Positions 26,527-32,223 of a DNA stretch of 32,223 bases are shown one piece after another. The notes beneath the pieces are model-generated. The model was not told where the DNA came from, made no database searches, and worked only from the letters and a program-made list of their open reading frames with translations. Within the stretch, counting starts at the first letter, position 1. The number at the start of each line of letters is the position of its first letter. The stretch is from an uncultured Eubacteriales bacterium. Lineage in GTDB: Bacteria > Bacillota > Clostridia > Oscillospirales > Ruminococcaceae. Both the position numbers and the translations under genes were made by a program. The stretch is taken from positions 1 to 32,223 of the forward strand of contig CAUHFD010000007.1 in assembly GCA_959605275.1 (NCBI GenBank), in the 5' to 3' direction.

Positions 26527-28800
26527 ATGGCTTTGTTTTTTTCAGATAAATTCATATGCGGATCGACAGCATACAGCACCCTTGAGAAAGCGGTGGCGGC
26601 TCCTTATCTTCGTAAATCCTTTTTGATAAACAGCCAACCGGAGCATGCAGAAATCAGAATCTGCGGCTTGGGTTTTTATGAGTTGTATATCAACGGAACA
26701 CGTATCACCAAAGGGGCGTTAGCGCCCTATATTACCGCTCCTGATCAGATCATTTATTATGATGATTATGATGTGACTCCATATCTGCGTCAAGGGGAAA
26801 ATGTGATCGGCATTCTGCTTGGCAACGGGACCCAAAACGCGTTTAGTGCCTTTGTCTGGGATTTTGACAAGAGCCTGTGGCGCAGTTCGCCGAAAGTTGC
26901 CATGATGTTTTCAGCGAAGTTGTCCTGCGGGGATGAGTTGGTTATCGAAAGCGATACCAGTTTTAAGACCGCTTCATCTCCCATCATTTGTGATGATCTG
27001 CGTTTGGGGGAGCAGTATGATGCACGGCTGAAGATCGAGGGCTGGAATCTGCCTGGATTCGACGACAGCAATTGGGAAAACGCACTGCCGGCGGAGATAC
27101 CGCGGGGAGAAAAACGGCTGTGTGGAGCTGATCCGATCGTTGTGACAGATGAGCTCCGACCGGTGTCGATTACCAAGGAAGGTGAGGGATACCGTTATGA
27201 TTTCGGTGTGAACAGTGCAGGACTCTGCCGCTTAAGCATAAACGGAACGGCTGGTCAGAAGATAGAGCTCTACCATGGCGAGGTCGTAGTCGATGACTGT
27301 CTGTATACTCGCAATCTTGTGTTTCGGGACGGAGACGTTACGCAGCACGATATATATGTATGTGACGGCAGCGGAAATGAAGCGTATATACCGCATTTTA
27401 CCTATCACGGATTTCGGTATGTTTTGGTAAAAGGAATAACAGAACAACAGGCTACACCGGAACTACTTACTTATCTGGTCATGAATTCTGATTTAAAGGA
27501 GCGTGGTGGCTTTTCCTGTTCGGATGAAACTGCAAACAAATTACAGGAAATTACGCGGCGCTCCGATTTGGCTAATTTTTATTATTTTCCCACCGACTGC
27601 CCGCAGCGTGAGAAAAACGGCTGGACAGCCGACGCGGCTTTATCGGCAGAGCACATGCTGCTAAATTTATCTCCCGAAAAAAGCTATCGGGAATGGATGC
27701 GACTAATCTGTGCCACTCAAAACAAAGAGGGACAGCTGCCCGGTATTATTCCGACTGGAGGTTGGGGTTTTCATTGGGGGAACGGTCCTGCGTGGGACTG
27801 TGTGATAGTGGAGATACCCTATTACACCTATATTTACCGCAAAGATAAAGAAATATTAAAATTGTCGGCAACTTCAATCATGCGATATCTACACTATATT
27901 ACCACAAAGATCCGTGCTGACGGGCTTGTATGCTTTGGCTTGGGCGATTGGTGTCCGCCAGATAGACAAGAAAATTTATATTTATCACCGCTGGAATTTA
28001 CTGACTCTGTTCTGACGATGGAAATTGCAAGAAAGGCTGCCTTTATTTTTCGTGTGCTGAAAATGGCTCCGCAGCAACATTTCGCCGAAGAAATTCAAGT
28101 GCAGATGCGTGTTGCTGTCAGGAAACATTTGATTGATCTTGGTACGATGACAGCAGCGGGGAACTGTCAGACCAGTCAGGCTATGGCGCTTTATTATCAT
28201 ATTTTTGAAGATGCAGAGCGCCATTCAGCATTTGCCCATTTGCTTGATATCATAGAAAAAGACGGACGGTTTATGCAGACAGGAGTACTTGGTGCCCGGG
28301 TTATGTTCCATGTGCTGTCGGAATTTGGACGCAGTGATCTGGCATTTGAGATGATAACCCGTCCGGAACATCCTTCGTATGGAAATTTAGTCAAACGCGG
28401 CGCAACTAGTCTGTGGGAAGCTTTTCATCCGGAAGGAGGACGTATTCTTTCGCAGAACCATCATTTTTGGGGAGATATCAGTAGCTGGTTTATCCGTTGC
28501 TTAGCCGGAATACAGTTTAATCCGCATCATGATAACCATAACGAAGTAAACATTCGTCCCTCGTTTATTCCGCAGCTGACTTCTGCTTCCGGATTTCATG
28601 ATTGCCCGAGCGGCAGAATCGCCTCAGAATGGAAAAGGGAGAATGAAAGGATCATCTTAAAGCTGCAAATACCTGAAAAAATGGCAGGTTTTATTTATCT
28701 GGAAAACGGATATTATTTTGTTGAAACGGATCGTTCACTTGCACCTGCTACTTCGGGAGAATACCTGATTTATCATAAAGCTGATAGAATACTGAAATAG
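26527..28800 (+). CDS. GH78 alpha-L-rhamnosidase, cytosolic
   Basis: A 757-residue GH78-type enzyme. The N-terminal rhamnosidase beta-domain reads GLGFYELYINGTRI (47-60), then YDVTPYLRQGENVIGILLGNG. The (alpha/alpha)6 barrel carries the diagnostic TDCPQREKNGWTADA with D357 and the general acid E362, PAWDC at 421-425, and TSLWEAF with the likely base E631. GH78 enzymes cleave terminal alpha-L-rhamnose with inversion. The motif usually reads GWTGDA, so A368 replaces a glycine. At 757 residues it is shorter than many GH78 proteins and lacks extra binding modules. AGGAGG precedes ATG 26527. No signal peptide is seen. It ends the collinear operon. Confidence 0.88.
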   Translation: MALFFSDKFICGSTAYSTLEKAVAAPYLRKSFLINSQPEHAEIRICGLGFYELYINGTRITKGALAPYITAPDQIIYYDDYDVTPYLRQGENVIGILLGNGTQNAFSAFVWDFDKSLWRSSPKVAMMFSAKLSCGDELVIESDTSFKTASSPIICDDLRLGEQYDARLKIEGWNLPGFDDSNWENALPAEIPRGEKRLCGADPIVVTDELRPVSITKEGEGYRYDFGVNSAGLCRLSINGTAGQKIELYHGEVVVDDCLYTRNLVFRDGDVTQHDIYVCDGSGNEAYIPHFTYHGFRYVLVKGITEQQATPELLTYLVMNSDLKERGGFSCSDETANKLQEITRRSDLANFYYFPTDCPQREKNGWTADAALSAEHMLLNLSPEKSYREWMRLICATQNKEGQLPGIIPTGGWGFHWGNGPAWDCVIVEIPYYTYIYRKDKEILKLSATSIMRYLHYITTKIRADGLVCFGLGDWCPPDRQENLYLSPLEFTDSVLTMEIARKAAFIFRVLKMAPQQHFAEEIQVQMRVAVRKHLIDLGTMTAAGNCQTSQAMALYYHIFEDAERHSAFAHLLDIIEKDGRFMQTGVLGARVMFHVLSEFGRSDLAFEMITRPEHPSYGNLVKRGATSLWEAFHPEGGRILSQNHHFWGDISSWFIRCLAGIQFNPHHDNHNEVNIRPSFIPQLTSASGFHDCPSGRIASEWKRENERIILKLQIPEKMAGFIYLENGYYFVETDRSLAPATSGEYLIYHKADRILK

Positions 28801-29180
28801 GGTGAGATATTCATATTCCGCCCAAAACCGCATGAATACTATGTTTATCTTATGATGTTTAATAATAAAAAGTCTATAAATGGTGCCCAATTGGTGCTCG
28901 AATTTCTCAACAACATACAAAGGTAGTTAAGGAATTATAAAGAGATATGGGAAAGTAAGGCAACGAATGGATAGATTTTTCCGATTCAATTTGTTACGCA
29001 ATCAAACGCCATTTTAGGAAACCTCTGATTTAGATGATGGATGGGATAAGTTAAACACTATATTCCTATCTCTTTTGAACAATTGTCATGCAAAAAACGC
29101 TGGCGGAAAGTGAATAAATACCGCAGACAAAAGTGGTTCTTTGTCAATAGTTGGGGTAAAGAGATAAAAGGGAAAAGATG
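28801..29180 (+). other. non-coding stretch after the operon
   Basis: No gene with a ribosome binding site is seen. A weak inverted repeat (TATTCAT ... ATGAATA, about 28807-28838) with a long loop follows the GH78 stop, but there is no clear intrinsic terminator. The segment leads into IS remnants and may itself be decayed mobile DNA. Confidence 0.4.
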
Positions 29181-29185
29181 AGATG

Positions 29186-29430
29186 AGCGGTCGCCGGTCA
29201 GGCGACTGCTTGTTTGTTGGTTGCTTTAGCGAAACAACAACCCCCGGCTCTGCCGGGGAGAGTAAAAAGAATTATATAGTGAAAAGCCCTCCTGATATAA
29301 TAGAAGTGCGGTCGGCCAACTGCACCAACAAAATACAAGGAGGTCTTTTCAGATGGAAAAAGATATCGCAAGCCTGCAACACACAACATGGAGATGCCAA
29401 TATCATATAGTCTTTGCAACACTGATTTGA
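29186..29430 (+). mobile_element. left-end remnant of an IS200/IS605-family element
   Basis: Three hairpins precede a transposase start, as in IS200/IS605 elements. The first pairs 29186-29195 with 29201-29210 (one G-T pair). The second has arms CCCCGGC/GCCGGGG at 29242-29258 with loop TCT. The third is a leader hairpin at 29306-29325, near the place where known IS200 tnpA leaders block their own translation. TnpA then begins but breaks off after 22 family-like residues. Neither the right end nor tnpB is seen, so the copy is dead. Confidence 0.75.
29353..29430 (+). pseudogene. tnpA: truncated IS200-type Y1 transposase TnpA
   Basis: ATG 29353 follows AAGGAGG (29337-29343). The frame reads MEKDIASLQHTTWRCQYHIV, the classic N-terminus of IS200/IS605 TnpA (S-L-x-H-T-x-W-x-C-x-Y-H-I-V-F-A), then T-L-I-stop. 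Family members have about 130-155 residues and continue with P-K-Y-R-R. Similarity ends at about 29418, so the element was cut there by deletion or insertion. The HUH and tyrosine catalytic motifs are missing. Confidence 0.85.
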
Positions 29431-29595
29431 ATCACACACAGGAAAAACGGATGTGACGGTTCCGGTTTCCTGTGTATTTTCTATGTATTCGGTTGCCCGG
29501 AAGAAGTCATTGTAATCTTCTTGCGAGCAACCTTTAATAAAGATGTGGCAAGGCAAGGTCCACGTATTTTGACATATAAATACGGATTTTATCAC
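29431..29595 (-). other. possible decayed coding fragment, unidentified
   Basis: On the minus strand an open frame from 29595 reads with protein-like composition (TWTLPCHIFIKG, EDYNDFFRATEYIENTQ) and stays open into the tnpA remnant. There is no good ribosome binding site and I do not recognise the family. It may be a piece of whatever joined the broken IS element. Confidence 0.25.
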
Positions 29596-29687
29596 ACTGG
29601 CATATCAAAAATAATGATATTTATCTAATAGAAAATTTTATAAAGTTTAAGTTTATAATAATCTGTTTTTAGAAAAGTCAAGAAATT

Positions 29688-29714
29688 ACGCTATGGTTAA
29701 CGCTATTAAGTAGC
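29688..29714 (+). promoter_or_regulatory. upstream operator-like repeats of the glycosidase promoter
   Basis: ACGCTAT occurs twice (29688-29694 and 29700-29706). The second copy is part of the dyad GCTA-TTAAG-TAGC (29702-29714). The same AACGCTAT...GTAGC arrangement recurs at 29859-29875 downstream of the promoter, suggesting a regulator that binds on both sides of it. Confidence 0.5.
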
Positions 29715-29806
29715 TAAAAAAATATAGCAAAATTTTTCAAATACAATTAACTACGTAATTGATTTGTTTGTATAGCACAATAATAAAGACAAAATAGCTA
29801 TATATA

Positions 29807-29835
29807 TTGACAATCGCGTAGCAAACTGCTATAAT
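29807..29835 (+). promoter_or_regulatory. consensus sigma-A promoter of the GH37/63-type gene
   Basis: TTGACA (29807-29812) and TATAAT (29830-29835) are both perfect and separated by exactly 17 bases. Transcription should start near 29842 and give a leader of about 80 nt. Such a strong promoter needs tight control, and dyads overlap and flank it. Confidence 0.9.
29819..29831 (+). promoter_or_regulatory. operator-like dyad inside the promoter
   Basis: TAGCA-AAC-TGCTA is a perfect 5-bp inverted repeat covering the end of the spacer and the first bases of the -10 box. A protein bound here would exclude RNA polymerase. Confidence 0.5.
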
Positions 29836-29858
29836 GAAATCGACATTTAACAAAAAAT

Positions 29859-29875
29859 AACGCTATACGAGTAGC
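29859..29875 (+). promoter_or_regulatory. downstream operator-like dyad in the leader
   Basis: AACGCTATACGAGTAGC contains GCTA-TACGAG-TAGC and matches the upstream site at 29699-29714 apart from one extra spacer base. It lies about 17 nt after the predicted transcription start. Confidence 0.5.
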
Positions 29876-29920
29876 CGATTTAATTGGGAATTCTTATTAG
29901 AGTAAATGGGAGGCTAAACG

Positions 29921-31435
29921 ATGTTCATACCTAATGACGCCCTTACATATGCGGATGAACCATATGTGCAAAAGAATACATTTTTAACGCGAAAAGCAGA
30001 ACAAGCACCTTTGCCGACTTATGATGAGGTAAAAGACAGATTGCCTTGTCCTGTGTGGGAAGGACATGAGGACGCCATTTCCTGTTATGATAAGGCTTGG
30101 AAGATTGCATTTGGCAATTTGCGTACCCCGTCGAAAGAAAGCGGGCTGATTTCTAACTTCATTGACACGGCTTTTAATGGGTTTACTTTCATGTGGGACT
30201 CCTCATTTATGGTGATGTTTGGTAAATATGCTGCGGCAGAGTTTGATTTTCAAAAAACATTGGATAATTTTTATGCTAAGCAACACCGGGACGGTTTTAT
30301 CTGCCGTGAGATTTGCGAGACAGCAAACGGAGATCAATTTTATCGTCACGATCCTTCCAGCACCGGTCCAAACATTATGCCTTGGAGTGAATGGGAATAT
30401 TTTGAGACCACAGGAAATTTGCAGCGTCTGGGAGAGGTATACGATCCTCTAATGGCCTATCATCGATGGTTGAAAAATAATCGAACCTGGCCGAATGGAG
30501 GGTACTGGAGTACAGGGTGGGGCTGTGGTATGGATAACCAGCCACGGGTACAGACTGGCTATTCTGCTGAATTTTCTCATGGATATCAAATTTGGGCAGA
30601 TGCTACGATCCAGCAAGTTATAAGTGCCAAGACTTTAATACGTATGGCAAACCTGCTTGGACGAAGCGACGGCGTTGCGGAACTGGAAGAGGAATCCAAA
30701 AATCTCACCAATTTAATTAATGATACTTTATGGAATGATAAAGAGCAGTTTTATTTTGATTTATGGAGAAACGGCGAACATAATCATGTTAAATCCATCG
30801 GAGCATATTGGGCGTTGCTGGCAAATTTGGTTCCAAAAGAACGGTTGGATGCTTTTGTAGCTCATCTGGAAAATGAAAACGAATTTAAACGTCCTCACCG
30901 TGTGCCGACCTTATCAGCAGACCATCCTGCTTATCGAGCGGATGGAGGATACTGGTGCGGCGGTGTTTGGGCTCCGACAACGTATATGGTGCTGAAGGGT
31001 TTGCGCAAAAACGGATATGATAACTTGGCTTATGATATTGCCTGCAATCATTTAGAAAATGTGGTGTCGGTATTTCGACAAACAGGAACTCTTTGGGAAA
31101 ATTATGCTCCTGAAACAGCAACGCATGGTTCGCCGGCCAAAAGCGATTTTGTGGGATGGACGGGACTTACGCCAATTGCTGTTCTAATGGAGTATGTGTT
31201 TGGCATTTGTCCGAATTCAGCACAAAAACATATTATTTGGTACATTAATAGACATGAAAAGCATGGAGTAATGCGTTACCCATTTGGTGGGGGCTTTTTA
31301 AATCTGCTTTGCGAGTCGAGAAAAGAAGGTGAGCGCCCGCATGTTACCGTCAGTGGGGATGTTAAGGTGACGCTGGAGCTGCGCTGGGAAAATGGATCCG
31401 ATACCATAACGTATTGCCCATCTGGTTGTGTATAA
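29921..31435 (+). CDS. GH37/GH63-type (alpha/alpha)6 glycosidase, cytosolic
   Basis: A 504-residue enzyme of the trehalase/GH63 clan type. Diagnostic segments are FMWDSSF (90-96), GCGMDNQPRV (201-210) with the probable general acid D205 in the usual G-M-D-N-S-P-R motif, YWCGGVWAPTTYMV (344-357) and TLWENY (390-395) with the probable base E393. The barrel is complete and of normal length. No signal peptide is present. Family members act on trehalose, alpha-glucosides or mannosylglycerate-like compounds, so an alpha-glucoside or related disaccharide released inside the cell is a fair guess. GGGAGG precedes ATG 29921. The gene has its own strong, operator-rich promoter and is separated from the main operon by IS debris, so it is probably controlled separately. 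Confidence 0.82.
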   Translation: MFIPNDALTYADEPYVQKNTFLTRKAEQAPLPTYDEVKDRLPCPVWEGHEDAISCYDKAWKIAFGNLRTPSKESGLISNFIDTAFNGFTFMWDSSFMVMFGKYAAAEFDFQKTLDNFYAKQHRDGFICREICETANGDQFYRHDPSSTGPNIMPWSEWEYFETTGNLQRLGEVYDPLMAYHRWLKNNRTWPNGGYWSTGWGCGMDNQPRVQTGYSAEFSHGYQIWADATIQQVISAKTLIRMANLLGRSDGVAELEEESKNLTNLINDTLWNDKEQFYFDLWRNGEHNHVKSIGAYWALLANLVPKERLDAFVAHLENENEFKRPHRVPTLSADHPAYRADGGYWCGGVWAPTTYMVLKGLRKNGYDNLAYDIACNHLENVVSVFRQTGTLWENYAPETATHGSPAKSDFVGWTGLTPIAVLMEYVFGICPNSAQKHIIWYINRHEKHGVMRYPFGGGFLNLLCESRKEGERPHVTVSGDVKVTLELRWENGSDTITYCPSGCV

Positions 31436-31900
31436 TAAGGCATTTCATAGTCAACTTACTCAACAATTCACCAATCTTTATGGTGCGTTTATTATCTGGT
31501 TGCGTGTCCTTCACGGCTGGGAGCTAGCTCGTCACCATCCGCCTTGTCAAATGATAGGCACCTTCGCAAAGTGGAAGCATTAATTTGAAAGGAAGAGTAT
31601 TAATAGAAAGACACCGTCAGAATTAATGAAGGAATATGTTAATTCGCAGAAATTCACAAGTACAACCGAAACACATTACTTTCTAGCTTCCAAGCATTGC
31701 TCAGGATACAGAAAACTTTAGATGTCATTCCTTGAGGTACCCCAATTTCTTTGTGTACATAGCTTGTTCTTCTGTTAGAGTCCAAGAATATTTGGTACTC
31801 CCAACCTATAAAATTAAATTGTAAAGATTTTCATCAAGGTGATGTTATCATCAGGCTCTAGTGAAGATTTCTTCATGCAGGTTTGATTTCTGTTATCCGC
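31436..31900 (+). other. gene-free stretch with mobile-element scraps
   Basis: No intact gene is seen. A transposase-like fragment lies at 31584-31721. On the minus strand around 31725-31800 a short frame reads WTLTEEQAMYTKKLGYLKE and stops, like the tail of some protein, but I cannot name it. There is no terminator directly after the glycosidase gene; the nearest strong one is at 31901-31943. Confidence 0.4.
31584..31721 (+). pseudogene. N-terminal scrap resembling an IS256-family transposase
   Basis: The frame, bounded by stops, reads RKTPSELMKEYVNSQKFTST in its middle, similar in my recollection to the first residues of clostridial IS256 (Mutator-type) transposases. It then departs from the family and ends within about 20 residues. 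No start codon with a ribosome binding site is visible. The family call is tentative. Confidence 0.4.
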
Positions 31901-31943
31901 ACCAAAAAAGTCTGAACACAGATTGTGTTCAGACTTTTTTGGT
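31901..31943. terminator. perfect 20-bp bidirectional intrinsic terminator
   Basis: Arms at 31901-31920 and 31924-31943 are exact complements around the loop GAT. The stem core is GTCTGAACACA and each arm carries a run of six A or T, so it should terminate on both strands. It separates the region to the left from the TetR promoter that starts 36 bases on. Confidence 0.92.
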
Positions 31944-31979
31944 TATTTCGCTCATTTTGAGCATTATTCAGTAATAAAG

Positions 31980-32008
31980 TTGCACTTTAGCATTTCTTGC
32001 GTTATAAT
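31980..32008 (+). promoter_or_regulatory. promoter of the TetR-family gene
   Basis: TTGCAC (31980-31985), a 17-base spacer, then TATAAT (32003-32008). The start would be near 32015, leaving a short leader that includes the ribosome binding site AGAGG at 32035-32039. Confidence 0.7.
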
Positions 32009-32048
32009 AATTTGAGCGATATTCAACAAATGTGAGAGGTGCTTGATT

Positions 32049-32223
32049 GTGGCAAAAAAACCGGTTACGGACAGGGGCAAGAGAGAGGAAATCGTTGCAG
32101 CGGCAATGGAATGCTTTCTTGAAAAAGGGTACGATGGGACTTCAATCCGAGCCATTATGAAAAAAGCCGGCGGCGAGGTTGGACTATTCTATTATTATTT
32201 CAGTAATAAAGATGATGTGTTTG
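32049..32223 (+). CDS. TetR/AcrR-family transcriptional regulator, N-terminal part
   Basis: The first 58 residues are in the window. They form the typical TetR helix-turn-helix: KREEIVAAAMECFLEKGYDG, then TSIRAIMKKAGGEVGLFYYY and FSNKDDVF. The start is GTG 32049, nine bases after AGAGG; the in-frame TTG at 32043 is too close to that site. The C-terminal ligand domain lies beyond the right edge. The terminator and own promoter in front show that it is a separate unit, and nothing links it to the sugar locus except position. Confidence 0.93.
   Translation, partial: MAKKPVTDRGKREEIVAAAMECFLEKGYDGTSIRAIMKKAGGEVGLFYYYFSNKDDVF

Noticed and set aside
28855..28926. 23-codon frame with INGAQLVLEF, resembling the start of acetolactate-synthase-type proteins
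   Set aside because: Ten residues of loose likeness, no ribosome binding site and an immediate stop; probably chance.
29134..29163. GGTTCTTTGTCAATAG-like end of an ISL3-type element
   Set aside because: No matching inverted end or transposase found in the window, and my memory of the consensus is not firm.
31969..32212. TTCAGTAATAAAG occurring twice, before and inside the TetR gene
   Set aside because: A 13-base AT-rich match, the second copy inside conserved FSNKD codons; likely coincidence.
1..32223. CRISPR array, tRNA, rRNA or riboswitch
   Set aside because: No regularly spaced repeats, cloverleaf or known aptamer core was seen on reading both strands by eye.

Overview
The window looks like Gram-positive Clostridia-type DNA. 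Strong AGGAGG-like ribosome binding sites are used with ATG, GTG and TTG starts. There are lipobox lipoproteins, a sortase-like C-terminal signal and AT-rich intergenic stretches. I see no tRNA, rRNA, CRISPR array or prophage.

Layout. Nucleotides 1-655 are an AT-rich divergent control region, with a gene starting leftwards at the edge and several LacI-operator-like sites. From 656 to 28800 all genes point right with short gaps and form one large carbohydrate-use locus. In order: a GH13 alpha-amylase-type enzyme without signal peptide; a 1314-residue repeat-rich surface protein; a membrane-anchored paralogue of the first enzyme; a 296-nt gap; a GH106-like hydrolase; a solute-binding lipoprotein behind a strong intercistronic hairpin; a very large solute-binding protein fused to N-terminal carbohydrate-binding-like domains; two sugar ABC permeases; an NHL beta-propeller/YIP1 membrane protein; a DUF5696 lipoprotein; two more permeases; a six-hairpin glycosidase-like protein; and a GH78 alpha-L-rhamnosidase. 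From 28801 to 29806 lies IS debris, including an IS200/IS605 left end and the first codons of tnpA. A consensus promoter with TAGC/GCTA dyads then drives a GH37/GH63-type glycosidase (29921-31435). A gap with an IS256-like scrap follows, then a perfect 20-bp bidirectional terminator and a TetR-family regulator running off the right edge.

How it could work (inference). The surface proteins would bind and trim a glycan. The two binding proteins and four permeases would import oligosaccharides. The signal-less GH106-like, six-hairpin, GH78 and GH13 enzymes would finish degradation in the cytosol. Rhamnosidases together with alpha-glucan-type enzymes suggest a glycan or glycoside carrying alpha-rhamnose and alpha-glucose, but the substrate cannot be read from sequence. 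No ABC ATPase is encoded here, so a shared MsmK/MsiK-type ATPase elsewhere is expected.

The least described part is the block from the giant binding protein through NHL-YIP1 and DUF5696 to the second permease pair. It looks like an unusual importer with large extracytoplasmic accessory parts. The GH13 pair, one cytosolic and one surface-anchored with a 236-bp stretch of perfect DNA identity, is the other notable item.
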